Counted from the stretch's first letter, positions 22,471 through 32,382 are shown. The stretch: DNA of 64,000 bases from Arthrobacter sp. UM1 (GCF_020483305.1 NZ_JACWAB010000001.1:496001-560000); one strand, 5' to 3'. Numbers and translations are program-made. The notes: generated by a model from the letters alone, not told the origin.

Positions 22471-23316
22471 TCAGATGCGGCACGCGTGGATGGGCGTGAC
22501 GAGGATGGCCCGTGCGCCCGCGGCGTAGAGGGCGTCCATGATCTGGTTGGTGTCCTTGCGCAGCACCATGGAGCGGACAGCGGACCAGTTGCGGTCCTGG
22601 AGCGGCGAGACCGTGGGCGACTCCAGCCCCGGGGTGAGCTTCGTGGCGGCCTCGAGGCTGTCGTTGTGGACGTCGTAGTCCAGCATGACGTACTGCTGGG
22701 CCACGAGGACGCCCTGCAGGCGGCGCAGCATGACGCCCACCTGCTCGGAGTCAGCGGTCTCGGGCCGGGCGATGACGATCGCCTCCGAGTCCAGAATCGA
22801 CTCTCCGAACACGCACATTCCGGCGGCGCGCAGCGTGTTGCCCGTCTCGACGACGTCCGCGATCGCATCGGCCACGCCGAGCTTGATCGAGGACTCGACG
22901 GCGCCGTCGAGCCGGACGATGCTCGCAGAGATGCCCTGCTCATCGAGGTGCCGGCGCAGGATGTGCTCGTAGCTCGTGGCGATCCGCGCTCCCTCCAGCT
23001 CGTCCGCCGAGCTGAAGCGGCCTTCCGGCGCGGCGAAGCGGAAGGAGGAGCGGCCGAAGCCGAGCGGCATGACCTCCTCCGCGCGGACCTCCGCGTCCTT
23101 GAAGAGGTCGCGCCCGGTGATCCCGAGGTCCAGGATGCCCTGGCCCACGTACACGGCGATGTCCCGCGGGCGCAGGAAGAAGAACTCGACGTCGTTCTCC
23201 GGGTCGTGGAGCACGAGCTCCCGGCGGTCCCGGTTCTGGCGGTACCCCGCCTCGCGGAGCATGGACGAGGCCTTCTCGGAGAGGGCCCCCTTGTTCGGAA
23301 CGGCTACTCGCAGCAT
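22471..23316 (-). CDS. hisG: ATP phosphoribosyltransferase (long form)
   Basis: 281 residues, first and committed step of histidine synthesis. It starts MLRVAVPNKGALSEKA, the standard actinobacterial N-terminus, so the ATG at 23316 is preferred over an upstream ATG in the hisE end. Catalytic-domain motifs include DLGITGRDLF and the PRPP loop region DVVETGNTLRAAGM. The C-terminal regulatory domain (about 205-281) binds histidine for feedback inhibition, so no HisZ is needed. It lies 22 bp after hisE. Confidence 0.97.
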   Translation of the reverse strand: MLRVAVPNKGALSEKASSMLREAGYRQNRDRRELVLHDPENDVEFFFLRPRDIAVYVGQGILDLGITGRDLFKDAEVRAEEVMPLGFGRSSFRFAAPEGRFSSADELEGARIATSYEHILRRHLDEQGISASIVRLDGAVESSIKLGVADAIADVVETGNTLRAAGMCVFGESILDSEAIVIARPETADSEQVGVMLRRLQGVLVAQQYVMLDYDVHNDSLEAATKLTPGLESPTVSPLQDRNWSAVRSMVLRKDTNQIMDALYAAGARAILVTPIHACRI

Positions 23317-23338
23317 GGGTGTCGACTCGCTCTCGGGC

Positions 23339-23608
23339 TCAGAGGTACGCGTACACGTCATCGAGGGTCTTGCCCTTCGCGATGACCATGCACTGCAGGT
23401 GGTACAGCAGCTGGGAGGCCTCTTCGAGGAAGGCCTCCTCGGACTCGTGCTCGGCGGCCATCCACGTCTCGGCGGCCTCCTCGACGAGCTTCTTGCCGAT
23501 GAAGTGGACGCCGGCGTCCAGCTCGCGAACGGTTCCCGACCCCTCGGGCCGCTCAGCGGCCTTCCTGCTGAGCTCCTGGAACAGGGACTCGAATGTCTTC
23601 TTGCCCAT
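23339..23608 (-). CDS. hisE: Phosphoribosyl-ATP pyrophosphatase
   Basis: 89 residues, an all-alpha MazG-type enzyme that removes pyrophosphate from PR-ATP. The metal-binding helix is [17 protein letters not shown], followed by [16 protein letters not shown] lies 5 nt before the ATG and overlaps the ribH stop. The pairing hisE-hisG after ribH is usual in actinobacteria. Confidence 0.96.
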   Translation of the reverse strand: MGKKTFESLFQELSRKAAERPEGSGTVRELDAGVHFIGKKLVEEAAETWMAAEHESEEAFLEEASQLLYHLQCMVIAKGKTLDDVYAYL

Positions 23609-23615
23609 CGCGCTC

Positions 23616-24095
23616 CTAGGCCAGCTTCTTCAGGGCGACGGCGGTCTCAAGGGCGGCGGCCATGGCCTCGTATCCCTTGTCCTCCCGGCTGTCCTCGAGC
23701 CCTGCCCGGTCCAGGGCCTGCTGCTCGTTGTCCACGGTGAGCACGCCGAACCCGACGGGCTTGCCGGCGTCGAGGGCCACGCGGGTGAGGCCGTCCGTGG
23801 CGGCGTTGCAGACGTACTCGAAGTGAGGCGTGCCTCCGCGGATCACGACGCCGAGCGCGACGACGGCGTCGTACCGGCGCAGCAGCGCGGAGGCGAGGAC
23901 GGGCAGCTCGAAGGCGCCGGGGGCCCGGTAGAGGTCGGCGCTCAGGCCCGCGTCCTCGGCGCCCCGCCGAGCGCCGGCGATGAGGCCGTCCATGACCTGC
24001 GCATGCCAGGTGCCCGCCAGGATCGCCACCTTGACGCCCAGGGCGTCCTCGGAGAGTTCGGTCAGGTCTGCTGCGGGCGCGCCGTGCGATGCCAT
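23616..24095 (-). CDS. ribH: 6,7-dimethyl-8-ribityllumazine synthase
   Basis: 159 residues, the penultimate riboflavin step, forming an icosahedral or pentameric shell. Motifs: [37 protein letters not shown] (catalytic His) and [18 protein letters not shown] precedes the ATG. It follows ribBA by 57 bp and hisE follows after 7 bp, so riboflavin and histidine genes share one transcript. Confidence 0.97.
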   Translation of the reverse strand: MASHGAPAADLTELSEDALGVKVAILAGTWHAQVMDGLIAGARRGAEDAGLSADLYRAPGAFELPVLASALLRRYDAVVALGVVIRGGTPHFEYVCNAATDGLTRVALDAGKPVGFGVLTVDNEQQALDRAGLEDSREDKGYEAMAAALETAVALKKLA

Positions 24096-24152
24096 GCAGG
24101 GCTCCTTTGCGGTGTTCGTCGGGTGTGAGCGGGCTTCGGCCCGGTTTCGAGC

Positions 24153-25433
24153 TTAGAGGTTCGGCAGGTCGTGCCGCATGCGCTCGGCCTTCGTGCGAAG
24201 GTAGCGCTCATTCTCCGGACGCGCCCCCACGAAGCACGGACGAGTCCCCGCCACGCGGATTCCCAGCTGAGAGAGCTGCTCGGTCTTGTCCGGATTGTTG
24301 GTGATGAGCGTGATGTCCGTCAGGCCCAGGGCGTGCAGGATGGCCGCGGTGTTCGCGTAGTCCCGGGCGTCCGCGGGGAAGCCCAGCCGCACATTGGCGT
24401 CCAGGGTGTCCATGCCCTCGTCCTGCAGGGCGTAGGCGCGGAGCTTCTCGAAGAGGCCGATCCCCCGCCCCTCGTGTCCGCGGACGTAGACCACGGTGCC
24501 GCCGAACTCGCGGATCATGCCGAGGGAGGCTGCGAGCTGCTCGCCGCAGTCGCACCGGTGAGAGCCGAACACGTCCCCCGTGAGGCACTCGGAGTGCACG
24601 CGGACGAGCGGCGGTGCGGGCTCGACCCCTTCAGGAGCGGGAGCGGTGACCGTCATGTGCTCGGTGCCGTCCTCCTGCCGCCAGCCGATCGCCTCGAACA
24701 CGCCGAACCGCGTCGGCAGCGCGACCGTCTCGGTGCGCGTCACCCGCGGCAGGCCGGGATGCTCGGCGGGGCGAGGCGCGGCGAGCCGCTCCGCGGGCTC
24801 GGTCCGCTCGCGATAGCGGACCAGGTCCTCGATCGAGATGAGCGGCAGGCCGTGGAGATCGGCGAACTCCCGCAGCTGCGGCAGGCGCATCATCCGGCCC
24901 TCGTCGTCGTTCAGCTCGGCGATGACCGCCACCGGCTCGCGGCCCGCGAGCCGGGCGAGGTCGATCGACGCCTCCGTGTGGCCGCGCCGCGTGAAGACGC
25001 CTCCCTCCGAGCCGCGCAGGGGGAACATGTGGCCGGGACGGGAGAGCGCCGTCGCCGTCGACCCGGGATGCGCGAGCGCTCGCGCGGTGAGCGCGCGGTC
25101 ATGGCCGCTGATCCCCGTGCTGACGCCCTCGGCGGCGTCGCACGAGACCGTGTAGGCCGTGCCCTTCTTGTCCTCGTTGCGCTCCACCATCGGCGGCAGC
25201 CCGAGCAGGTCCGCGCGCTCGGCGGGCATGGGCACGCAGAGAACCCCGGACGTGTACCGGATCATGAAGCCCATGGTCGCCTCGGTGACGGCGTCCGCGG
25301 CCACGATGATGTCGCCCTCGTTCTCGCGGTCCAGGTCGTCGACGACGACGACCATCTCGCCCCTGCGCATCGCCTCGACGGCGTCCTCCACGGAGTCGAG
25401 GAGGATGTCGTCGTTCAGCGGCTCGTCGGTCAC
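24153..25433 (-). CDS. ribBA: Bifunctional DHBP synthase / GTP cyclohydrolase II
   Basis: 426 residues. The RibB half (about 1-205) carries DDLDRENEGDIIVAAD and GHTEASIDLARLAG and makes dihydroxybutanone phosphate from ribulose 5-phosphate. The RibA half (about 225-425) has the zinc Cys cluster in HSECLTGDVFGSHRCDCGEQ and the GTP site YVRGHEGRGIGLFEK. Together they supply both precursors of riboflavin. I chose the GTG at 25433, one base after the ribE stop, over an upstream ATG that would overlap ribE by 100 bp. Confidence 0.95.
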   Translation of the reverse strand: MTDEPLNDDILLDSVEDAVEAMRRGEMVVVVDDLDRENEGDIIVAADAVTEATMGFMIRYTSGVLCVPMPAERADLLGLPPMVERNEDKKGTAYTVSCDAAEGVSTGISGHDRALTARALAHPGSTATALSRPGHMFPLRGSEGGVFTRRGHTEASIDLARLAGREPVAVIAELNDDEGRMMRLPQLREFADLHGLPLISIEDLVRYRERTEPAERLAAPRPAEHPGLPRVTRTETVALPTRFGVFEAIGWRQEDGTEHMTVTAPAPEGVEPAPPLVRVHSECLTGDVFGSHRCDCGEQLAASLGMIREFGGTVVYVRGHEGRGIGLFEKLRAYALQDEGMDTLDANVRLGFPADARDYANTAAILHALGLTDITLITNNPDKTEQLSQLGIRVAGTRPCFVGARPENERYLRTKAERMRHDLPNL

Positions 25434-25434
25434 G

Positions 25435-26100
25435 TCACTCTCGTTCTGTCGTGGTGCGGGGGCCCCGCTCCGGGGCATCGGCTCCGGCACGGGCGAAGGC
25501 AAGGAGGCGCTCGGCGTACTTCGCCAGAACGTCAACCTCTAGGTTAACTGCGTTTCCCGCCTCGAGTGCACCGAGGCCCGTCTCCTCGAGCGTGGCAGGG
25601 ATGAGCCCCACCTCGAACCAGGGCTCGGGATCGCCCGGATCGGAGACGCCGGTCACGGTCAGGGAGACCCCGTCCACCGCGATCGACCCCTTCGTGGCCA
25701 GGTACGGGGCGAGCCGCGGGGGAAGGCTGAAGCGCAGGAGGTCCCAGCGGCCTTCGCGCGTCCTGGAGACCAGGGCCCCCACGCCGTCCACATGGCCCTG
25801 GACAACGTGCCCGTCGAGGTGGCCGCCCGGCGCGACGCACCGCTCGAGGTTGACGAGGTCACCGGGCTGGCGCTCCCCCGTGGTGGTGAGCCGGAGCGTC
25901 TCCCCGATGGCGACGGCGCTGAAGCGCCCGCCCTCGACGGACGTGGCCGTGAGGCACACGCCGTTGACGGCGACAGACCCGCCGAGGGGCAGCCCCTCGA
26001 CGGACCCCGGGGCCTCCACGGTGATGGCAGCGGTGTCCGAGAGCGGGTCGGGGACGACGCTCACGACGCGTCCCCGCTCAGTCACGATTCCGGTGAACAT
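25435..26100 (-). CDS. ribE: Riboflavin synthase (alpha chain)
   Basis: 221 residues with two lumazine-binding repeats. The first starts at MFTGIVTERGRV and the second at GHLDGHVVQGHVDGVG. The enzyme dismutates two 6,7-dimethyl-8-ribityllumazine molecules to riboflavin. The start is the canonical MFTGIV. It lies 9 bp after ribD. Confidence 0.97.
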   Translation of the reverse strand: MFTGIVTERGRVVSVVPDPLSDTAAITVEAPGSVEGLPLGGSVAVNGVCLTATSVEGGRFSAVAIGETLRLTTTGERQPGDLVNLERCVAPGGHLDGHVVQGHVDGVGALVSRTREGRWDLLRFSLPPRLAPYLATKGSIAVDGVSLTVTGVSDPGDPEPWFEVGLIPATLEETGLGALEAGNAVNLEVDVLAKYAERLLAFARAGADAPERGPRTTTERE

Positions 26101-26109
26101 GGGTCTTCC

Positions 26110-27198
26110 TCACTTCTCATGCGCGGTGGGGTCTTGGGCGGGCGGGGCTGGGCTGGCGGGTCCGCCTCGGTCCGGGCTGTCCAGCGTCTGCGAGCGGAGC
26201 AGAACGTCCGGGCCGATGCGCTCGACGCTCTCGAGGACCATCCGGTCCGCGTCTGACAGGCTCGCCGCGGCTGTACGGGCTGAAGCTGCGCGCCCGCCCG
26301 GAATGAGCATCGGGGCCAGGTAGTGCCAGGTCTCGTCGACCAGGCCGGCATCGAGAAACGCACCCAGCAGCTGCGGGCCGCCTTCGAGCATCACATGCTC
26401 CGCTCCCTCTGCGGCCAGCACGCGGAGGGCTTCGCGCGGGTCTCTCGTCCGCACGTGGCGGAAGCGCCCGTCCTCTCCGCGGATCGCCGCGCCGGCGGGT
26501 ACCTCGCGGAGGCCGACGGCGACGCGCAGGGGCTGCCGCACCGCGTCGTCGCCGTCGTCCTCCCTGGCGGTCAGCCTCGGGTTGTCCGCGAGGACCGTGC
26601 CCGTGCCCACCAGGATCGCGTCCACACGTCTGCGCAGCGACTGGGCGTGACGGCGCGACTCCTCGGAGGTGATCCACTGGCTCGAGCCGTCCGCGGCCGC
26701 CATCGCGTAGTCGAGGGAGGTGGCGAGCTTGGCCGTCACGAAGGGCCGGCCTTCCGACATGCGCAGGCTCCATCTGCGGTTGAGGCGCTCCGACTCGGCC
26801 TCGAGCAGCCCTGCGGTCACCTCGAGTCCTGCGTGCCGGAGCGCTTCCGCCCCGCCGCGGGCCTGAGGGGTGCGGTCTGGTGCGGCATACACAAGCGAGC
26901 CGAGGCCTGCTTCGACGACGGCCTCGCTGCAGGGGCCCGTCCTGCCGGTGTGGTTGCACGGCTCCAGGGTGACCAGCATCCGCGCGCCGCGGAGATCCTC
27001 TCCCCTGCGGGCTGCGTCCGCGATGGCGGTGGGCTCGGCGTGGGGCGTTCCTGCGCCGTGATGCCAGCCCTCGCCGAGGATGCGCCCGTGGGGATCTGCG
27101 ATGACAGCACCCACACGCGGGTTGGCCCCGGCTGGGCCGCGCGCCGCCAGCTCGAGGGCCCGCCTCATGAGCCGCTCGTCCTCTGGGAGGAAGGTCAC
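26110..27198 (-). CDS. ribD: Bifunctional pyrimidine deaminase/reductase of riboflavin synthesis
   Basis: 362 residues. The N-terminal deaminase (about 1-145) has the zinc site [11 protein letters not shown] and [14 protein letters not shown]. The C-terminal reductase (about 150-340) uses NADPH ([27 protein letters not shown]). It converts the GTP cyclohydrolase II product in two steps. The GTG at 27198 overlaps the rpe stop by 4 bp. No FMN riboswitch lies upstream, as the gene is embedded in the rpe-rsmB-fmt run. The last 20 residues are Pro/Asp-rich and not part of the family core. Confidence 0.95.
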   Translation of the reverse strand: MTFLPEDERLMRRALELAARGPAGANPRVGAVIADPHGRILGEGWHHGAGTPHAEPTAIADAARRGEDLRGARMLVTLEPCNHTGRTGPCSEAVVEAGLGSLVYAAPDRTPQARGGAEALRHAGLEVTAGLLEAESERLNRRWSLRMSEGRPFVTAKLATSLDYAMAAADGSSQWITSEESRRHAQSLRRRVDAILVGTGTVLADNPRLTAREDDGDDAVRQPLRVAVGLREVPAGAAIRGEDGRFRHVRTRDPREALRVLAAEGAEHVMLEGGPQLLGAFLDAGLVDETWHYLAPMLIPGGRAASARTAAASLSDADRMVLESVERIGPDVLLRSQTLDSPDRGGPASPAPPAQDPTAHEK

Positions 27199-27881
27199 GC
27201 CAGTCCGCCGCGAGCCGCATTCGCTGCGGAGCGCAGCTCCTTCACAGCCGAGTCGGGGTCGTCCGCTCCGTAGACGGCGCTTCCGGCCACGAAGCTCGTG
27301 GCCCCCGCCTCGGCGAGGCGGGCGATGGTCTCCGCGCTGACGCCACCGTCCACCTGGACGGCGATCCCCCGGCCCTCAGCCGCGCGAGCGGCCTCCCGGA
27401 TCTTGGGGATGACCGACTCGATGAGGGGCTGCCCCCCGAACCCGGGCTCCACCGTCATGACGAGCAGCATGTCCAGCTCGTCGAGGACAGGCAGGAACGG
27501 GCGCAGGTCCGTGGTGGGCTTCAGAGCCATGGCGGACCTCGCGCCGGCCTTCCTCAGCTCGCGGGCGAGCCTGAGCGGCGCCTTGGCGGCCTCGGCGTGG
27601 AACGTGACGGAGTGTGCGCCTGCTTCTGCGTAGCGGGGCGCCCATGTGTCCGCGTCCTCGATCATGAGGTGGACGTCCAGCGGCAGCGGACTGACAGCGG
27701 CCAGCCGCTCTACGACCGGAAGTCCGAGCGTGAGGTTGGGGACGAAATGCTGGTCCATGACGTCCACGTGCACCGCGTCCGCCGACTGGATCCGCGCAAG
27801 CTCCTCCGCGAGCCGGGTGAAGTCCGCCGAGAGGATGCTGGGATGGATCGTGCTCTTCAGCACTTCACTGCTCTGCGTCAT
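27195..27881 (-). CDS. rpe: Ribulose-phosphate 3-epimerase
   Basis: 228 residues, TIM barrel interconverting ribulose and xylulose 5-phosphates. Motifs: [34 protein letters not shown] (metal and catalytic Asp, His), [21 protein letters not shown] and [12 protein letters not shown] (second catalytic Asp). It overlaps rsmB by 17 bp. Placement directly before ribD fits, since ribulose 5-phosphate is a riboflavin precursor. Confidence 0.97.
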   Translation of the reverse strand: MTQSSEVLKSTIHPSILSADFTRLAEELARIQSADAVHVDVMDQHFVPNLTLGLPVVERLAAVSPLPLDVHLMIEDADTWAPRYAEAGAHSVTFHAEAAKAPLRLARELRKAGARSAMALKPTTDLRPFLPVLDELDMLLVMTVEPGFGGQPLIESVIPKIREAARAAEGRGIAVQVDGGVSAETIARLAEAGATSFVAGSAVYGADDPDSAVKELRSAANAARGGLA

Positions 27882-29388
27882 GCGCGGTCTCCTTGGTCAG
27901 CAGGGACATGAACATGGCGTCCGTTCCGTGGCGGTGCGGCCACAGCTGGGCGTCCAGTCCGTCTTCGACGCCGTCGAAGAGCGGCTTCAGGGCCACCCGC
28001 TCGAGCGCTTCCCGCGCAGAGAGGCGCCGCAGCGTCATCCCCTGCTCGCGGTACGAGCCGAGGACATCGTCCACCACTGCCCGCGTCTCCGCCGGGTGAG
28101 GCGAACAGGTCACGTAGGCCACCACGCCTCCGGGCTTGACGGCGGCGAGCGCGGACTCGAGGATCTCGCGCTGCAGCGGCCCGAGCTCGGCGATGTCGTG
28201 GGGAGAGCGCCGCCAGCGCGACTCAGGGCGGCGGCGGAGGGCCCCGAGGCCCGAGCAGGGCACGTCGACGAGCACACGGTCATACTCGTTCGGGAGGATC
28301 CCGCCGATCTCCCGCGCGTCTCCCACGCGAATCCGCCAGACGCCCGGGTCCACAGGGCCGAGGGCCCGCTCCACGAGGTCCGCTCTGTGCTCCTGGGGCT
28401 CGTTCGCGTCAAGATAGCCTCCCGTGGCCTCCGCGAGGGCGGCCAGCAGGGCGGCCTTGCCTCCGGGGCCAGCGCAGGCGTCCAGCCAGGTCTCCGGCTC
28501 CCCCGCGCCCTCGGGAGAGCTGGAGACAGGCGCCGCGGCCAGAGCCCGCGCCACCAGCTGAGACCCCGCGTCCTGGACTCGGACGACTCCCTCGGCAACG
28601 CTCCGGAGACGGCCGACGTCCCCGTGGGACATGAGGGCGCTGGACTCAACCAGATCCCCGGGCTCGGCGCCGGCGTCCAGGGCTTCGTCCAGCGTTCCGA
28701 GCCCGGGCAGCGCCACGAGGCTGACTGCGGGGGCCGCGTTGTCCGCCTCGAGCAGGGCCGGGAGCTCGTCCGGCTGGCAGCCGTGCACGGAGAGCGACTG
28801 CCGAAGGGCCCTCACGATCCACTCCGGGTGGGCGAACTCGACGCCGAGCGCGGCCGCCTCGCTCGGCGCCTTCGCCTCAAGCAGCGTCAGCCAGTCCTCT
28901 CGGCTCGTCTCGCTCACCCGGCGCAGAACGGCGTTGGCGAAGCCGGACGGGCCGGCTCCGATCTGCTCCCGCACGAGCGCCACCGTCTCCGAGAGGGCGG
29001 CGTGGTGCGGAACGCGCATGTTGAGAAGCTGATGGGCGCCGAGCCGCAGCGCGTTGACGATCGAGGGGTCCACATCCTCAAGGGGACGGTCAATGCACTC
29101 CGCCAGGATCTGGTCATAGGTGCCAGACCACCTCAGGGAGCCGTAGGTGAGCTCAGTGGCGAGGCCGGCGCTGCGCCGGTCCAGCCGGTTCCTGCGAATC
29201 CGCGAGGGGAGCACGAGGTTCGCATACGCGTCATCCCTGCTCACCGCCTCGAGCACTTCGAAGGCGGTCAGCCTGGCCGGGTCCGCAGTCCGCCGACGGG
29301 CCGAGGGCGCCTGCGCTGAGAAGTGCCGCTCGCCTCCCCGGTTGCGAGTGCGTCCCTTGTCATTCCGGCGCACGTTCTCCTGGCTCAT
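27865..29388 (-). CDS. rsmB: 16S rRNA (cytosine-967-C5)-methyltransferase-like RsmB
   Basis: 507 residues. The NusB-like N-terminal domain (about 35-165) is followed by the SAM methyltransferase domain. The SAM site is [17 protein letters not shown]. The two catalytic Cys are in [19 protein letters not shown] and [15 protein letters not shown]. The first 35 residues are basic and poorly conserved. The ATG overlaps the fmt stop by 4 bp. Confidence 0.95.
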   Translation of the reverse strand: MSQENVRRNDKGRTRNRGGERHFSAQAPSARRRTADPARLTAFEVLEAVSRDDAYANLVLPSRIRRNRLDRRSAGLATELTYGSLRWSGTYDQILAECIDRPLEDVDPSIVNALRLGAHQLLNMRVPHHAALSETVALVREQIGAGPSGFANAVLRRVSETSREDWLTLLEAKAPSEAAALGVEFAHPEWIVRALRQSLSVHGCQPDELPALLEADNAAPAVSLVALPGLGTLDEALDAGAEPGDLVESSALMSHGDVGRLRSVAEGVVRVQDAGSQLVARALAAAPVSSSPEGAGEPETWLDACAGPGGKAALLAALAEATGGYLDANEPQEHRADLVERALGPVDPGVWRIRVGDAREIGGILPNEYDRVLVDVPCSGLGALRRRPESRWRRSPHDIAELGPLQREILESALAAVKPGGVVAYVTCSPHPAETRAVVDDVLGSYREQGMTLRRLSAREALERVALKPLFDGVEDGLDAQLWPHRHGTDAMFMSLLTKETAHDAEQ

Positions 29389-30380
29389 GACGTCAACCTC
29401 ACGTTTTCCCCGCGTCCCGCCTGCACTCCTCGCAGCCAGTCCTTCGCGGACATCTCTTTCTTTCCAGCCGGCTGGACGCGTTCGACGACGAGGGCGCCGT
29501 CGCTGAATGCGATGGCGATCCCTCGCTCATGGGCCGTGACCGACCCCGGCGGGACAGCGGCGCCTCCGCCCGAGGGTGCGCCGCGCTCAACGCCGCAGAC
29601 CTTCGCGATCTTGAACTTCTCGCCGTTGAGCCGCATCCACGGCCCGGGGGCCGGCGTGGTGCCGCGTGCACGGGAGAAGGCCTCGGCCGCGGACGTCCCA
29701 GGGTCAAGCAGTCCGTCCTGCGCCGTGAGCTTCGGCGCGTACTCGGACGCTGGCTCCTCGTCCTGCTCCTCCCCTGAGTCCGCGAGGGACCGGTCCTCCG
29801 ACAGCGAGAGCAGGAAGCGGACGGCGAGAGCGCTTCCCTCTGCGGTGAGCCGCTCCAGCAGCTCTCCCGCGCTCTCGGCGGGGCCCACGGGAGTCTCCCA
29901 GGTGCCGAGCACAGGTCCGGTGTCCAGGCCTTCGTCGATCCGGAAGAGGGTGACGCCCGTCTTCTCCCGCTCGCGGATCAGCGCCCACTGGACAGGAGCG
30001 GCGCCCCGGAGATCTGGCAGCAGGGAGTAGTGGAGGTTGTACCAGCCGAGCGGAAGGGCTCCGAGAGCGTCCCTCCGAAGCATGGCCCCGTACGCGACGA
30101 CGAGCGAGGCATCCGCTTCCAGGGACCGGACCTGCTCGAGAACGTCAGCCGTCAGCCGATTGGCCTTGATCACGGGGAGGCCGAGCGACTCTGCGGTCTG
30201 GGCCACCGGAGAAGGGGTCAGCACCCGTTTGCGTCCCACCGGGGCGTCCTCGCGCGTCAGCACGCCGACGAGGACAGCGGTGTCTTCATGCCCCTCGAGG
30301 GCAGATGAGACCTGGCGCAGGGACTCGGCGGCGTTGGCCGGAGTGCCCGCGAAGAGAATCCGGAGCGGAGTGCGGCTCAT
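29385..30380 (-). CDS. fmt: Methionyl-tRNA formyltransferase
   Basis: 331 residues. It formylates initiator Met-tRNA using 10-formyl-THF. Motifs: RILFAGTPANAAESLR, the catalytic region NLHYSLLPDLRGAAPVQWA (Asn, His) and GVTLFRIDEGLDTGP (Asp). The C-terminal tRNA-binding barrel follows (about 215-331). The ATG at 30380 overlaps the def stop by 4 bp; the frame is open further upstream but that is inside def. Compared with many homologues the segment after LSLSEDRSLADS has a short acidic insert (GEEQDEEP). Confidence 0.96.
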   Translation of the reverse strand: MSRTPLRILFAGTPANAAESLRQVSSALEGHEDTAVLVGVLTREDAPVGRKRVLTPSPVAQTAESLGLPVIKANRLTADVLEQVRSLEADASLVVAYGAMLRRDALGALPLGWYNLHYSLLPDLRGAAPVQWALIREREKTGVTLFRIDEGLDTGPVLGTWETPVGPAESAGELLERLTAEGSALAVRFLLSLSEDRSLADSGEEQDEEPASEYAPKLTAQDGLLDPGTSAAEAFSRARGTTPAPGPWMRLNGEKFKIAKVCGVERGAPSGGGAAVPPGSVTAHERGIAIAFSDGALVVERVQPAGKKEMSAKDWLRGVQAGRGENVRLTS

Positions 30381-30985
30381 TTCCCAGCTCCCTTCACTCC
30401 GAAAGCGGATCCCTGAGCGGCCAGGCCGGACCCGAAGGCGCTGGACGTCTGACGGGACCGCGATTCCGCAAGGCCCCGCCCTGCAGCCGAGTAGGCGGAT
30501 GAGCGGAGTCTCCTCATGGCCTCCCTCTTCGCCTCGCCGCGGAGCCGGTCCACGAACAGGCGGCCCTCGAGGTGATCCGTCTCGTGCTGGAAGATGGTGC
30601 TCAGCAGGCCGTCCGCGACGATGTCCACGGCCGAGCCGTCCGACTGCACACCGGTGAGGCGGACCCGCTCTGCGCGTTCGACGACTCCTGAGATGTCGGG
30701 AACGGAGAGGCACCCTTCGCGGACCTCGTCTGCCCGGGTCTCTGAACCGAGCGTCTCGATCTGAGGGTTGATGCAGTGCCCGCGGTGCCCGGCATGGTCG
30801 TCATAGGTGAAGACCCGCAGACCCACCCCGATCTGTGGGGCCGCGAGTCCCACGCCGCTGACGGCGTCCATCGTCTCGAACATGTCTGCGAGCAGGCTCT
30901 CAAGACGCTCGCTGCCGGCCGGCACGGGCTCGGCGGCGGCGCGGAGGACGGGATCTCCCACAAGACGGATGGGCAGGACAGTCAC
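30377..30985 (-). CDS. def: Peptide deformylase
   Basis: 202 residues. All three metal motifs are present: SGVGLAAPQIGVG, REGCLSVPDIS and IFQHETDHLEG (HEXDH). It removes the formyl group from nascent proteins, the partner reaction of fmt. The enzyme core ends near residue 165; the remaining Ser/Arg/Gly-rich tail is not conserved. The start is a GTG at 30985 with GAGAG about 12 nt upstream. TAGACT at 31057-31062 on the minus strand is a possible -10. Confidence 0.96.
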   Translation of the reverse strand: MTVLPIRLVGDPVLRAAAEPVPAGSERLESLLADMFETMDAVSGVGLAAPQIGVGLRVFTYDDHAGHRGHCINPQIETLGSETRADEVREGCLSVPDISGVVERAERVRLTGVQSDGSAVDIVADGLLSTIFQHETDHLEGRLFVDRLRGEAKREAMRRLRSSAYSAAGRGLAESRSRQTSSAFGSGLAAQGSAFGVKGAGK

Positions 30986-31054
30986 GGTGTGCGGAACTCT
31001 CTGACTCTTCGACGGGCGTGTTTCTGGTGGCCTCGGCCGTCCACCTCTGGACTG

Positions 31055-31921
31055 TCAGTCTACGGCGGGGACGGTCAGAGACCTCACGGGCGGAGGCAGC
31101 TCGAGGAGCGGCTCGCCGAGCTCGGCCACGCGCCTGGCGGTCTCCCACGAACGGCGCAGCGCGACGAACTGATGCCAGTGCTGCGGCAGGTGCTCCGGGC
31201 GGGCGCGCCAGGGCCGCACCTCCGTCTCCCCGACGGCGACACCCATGAGAACCGTGGCCTCGGGATACGACCAGGGTTCCCAGGTGCCCGCTTCCGCGTC
31301 CACCACCTGCTCCTCGGCCTTGAGGCCTGCAACCAGCTGCATGACGACCTTGGGGTCCACGGGCTTGACCCGCCCCGCCCGGTCTGTGCCTTTGGTCTTG
31401 TAGTCCACGAGGCAGACATGGCCTCCGATGCGGGCCACGAGATCCAGGGTTCCCGCGTAGCCCACGGTCTCGTTCCACACGGTCACCTCTGCGGCCAGCG
31501 GCTCCACCCCGAACTCCTCGAACCAGCGCTCGAACTGCTCCGCGTACCGCTCTTCTCCGTGCTCGCGGAGGCGTTCCCTCGCCTCCTCGGCGCTGTGGGA
31601 GCGCCCCATGGCTCGCAGAGCCGCCTGCTCGCAGTACTCGTGCACTCGGTCTCCGCGCTCCGACGCCGCGTCCCGGTAGCGCTCGGCGGCGCCCGCAGCC
31701 TGGCTCACCAGACGGCGAAGCTCCGCAGGCCGTCCGAGAGCGGCATCAAGGCGGGGATTGTCCGCCAGATCTTTGGCCGCCATGTAGCCGTGCCACCCGC
31801 CCAGGTCCATCGGCTGCTGAGAGATGACCGTGGTGATCGAGGGCACGCGGGGCTCCGACGCGACAGAGCGGGCATACATCCGGCCGAAGTCCGTGGCCGT
31901 GGCGAGGCGGGGTGTGGTCAT
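31055..31921 (-). CDS. PD-(D/E)XK (RecB/Cas4-like) nuclease-fold protein, unknown role
   Basis: 288 residues. The nuclease core is recognisable in GTLDLVARIGGHVCLVDYKTK positions near 165-190: the Asp in TLD, the hydrophobic strand and the D-x-K of DYKTK. An upstream G-D-x-V-H segment (ERGDRVHEYCEQAAL) matches the RecB-type motif I. There is no helicase domain and no CRISPR context. The early PSITTVISQQPMDLGGWHGY segment is typical of related actinobacterial proteins. The ATG at 31921 has TTGAGGAC directly before it. It precedes def on the same strand by 69 bp. I cannot assign a substrate. Confidence 0.8.
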   Translation of the reverse strand: MTTPRLATATDFGRMYARSVASEPRVPSITTVISQQPMDLGGWHGYMAAKDLADNPRLDAALGRPAELRRLVSQAAGAAERYRDAASERGDRVHEYCEQAALRAMGRSHSAEEARERLREHGEERYAEQFERWFEEFGVEPLAAEVTVWNETVGYAGTLDLVARIGGHVCLVDYKTKGTDRAGRVKPVDPKVVMQLVAGLKAEEQVVDAEAGTWEPWSYPEATVLMGVAVGETEVRPWRARPEHLPQHWHQFVALRRSWETARRVAELGEPLLELPPPVRSLTVPAVD

Positions 31922-32001
31922 GTCCTCAAGCTTGGCACATGGCCCGGACACTCTAAGGCGACGCAGCAGACGCCGCCGCAACACGCGAGAGCCTTCAGAT
32001 T

Positions 32002-32030
32002 TTGTCTTTGAGGAAGGAAGCGGATAGAGT
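32002..32030 (+). promoter_or_regulatory. Promoter of the tRNA cluster
   Basis: TTGTCT, a 17-nt spacer and TAGAGT, ending 58 bp before the first tRNA-Gly. The region is noticeably AT-richer than its surroundings and diverges from the nuclease gene. Confidence 0.7.
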
Positions 32031-32088
32031 TCTTACTCGTTGCACAGAGCACGGAAGGCTGAAAAGCCGGACCGTGAACACGTGCCAT

Positions 32089-32162
32089 GCGGATGTAGCT
32101 CAGCTGGCTAGAGCACCACCTTGCCAAGGTGGATGTCGCGGGTTCGAATCCCGTCATCCGCT
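32089..32162 (+). tRNA. tRNA-Gly (anticodon GCC), copy 1
   Basis: Acceptor GCGGATG/CATCCGC, anticodon loop TTGCCAA between CCACC and GGTGG, T loop GGGTTCGAATCCC, discriminator U. CCA is not encoded. The mature sequence is identical to the copy at 32489. Confidence 0.97.
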
Positions 32163-32199
32163 CGCTGGACCTCTCCGGACCACGCTTCGGCGTGATCAT

Positions 32200-32270
32200 G
32201 GTGGGGTGGCCGAGAGGCGAGGCAGCGGCCTGCAAAGCCGTATACGCGGGTTCGAATCCCGTCCCCACCT
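32200..32270 (+). tRNA. tRNA-Cys (anticodon GCA)
   Basis: Acceptor GGTGGGG/CCCCACC, anticodon loop CTGCAAA, T loop GGGTTCGAATCCC, discriminator U, followed by an encoded CCA (32271-32273). A UUCG hairpin (32181-32194) lies in the spacer after tRNA-Gly. Confidence 0.97.
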
Positions 32271-32315
32271 CCAGGTCTGGCTCTCGAAGCAGCTGTTCTC
32301 TCAGCAGGACGGCGT

Positions 32316-32345
32316 TTGGAGGTTCTGATCTCAGTCTGATAGACT
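32316..32345 (+). promoter_or_regulatory. Second promoter within the tRNA cluster
   Basis: TTGGAG, an 18-nt spacer and TAGACT, ending 37 bp before tRNA-Val. It would let tRNA-Val and the second tRNA-Gly be read separately. Confidence 0.5.
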
Positions 32346-32382
32346 AGACAGGTTGCAAAACGCACTGAACAAAGTGTGTTGA

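Noticed and set aside
27199-27300. Possible FMN riboswitch before ribD
   Set aside because: ribD overlaps rpe by 4 bp; there is no leader to hold the conserved FMN aptamer.
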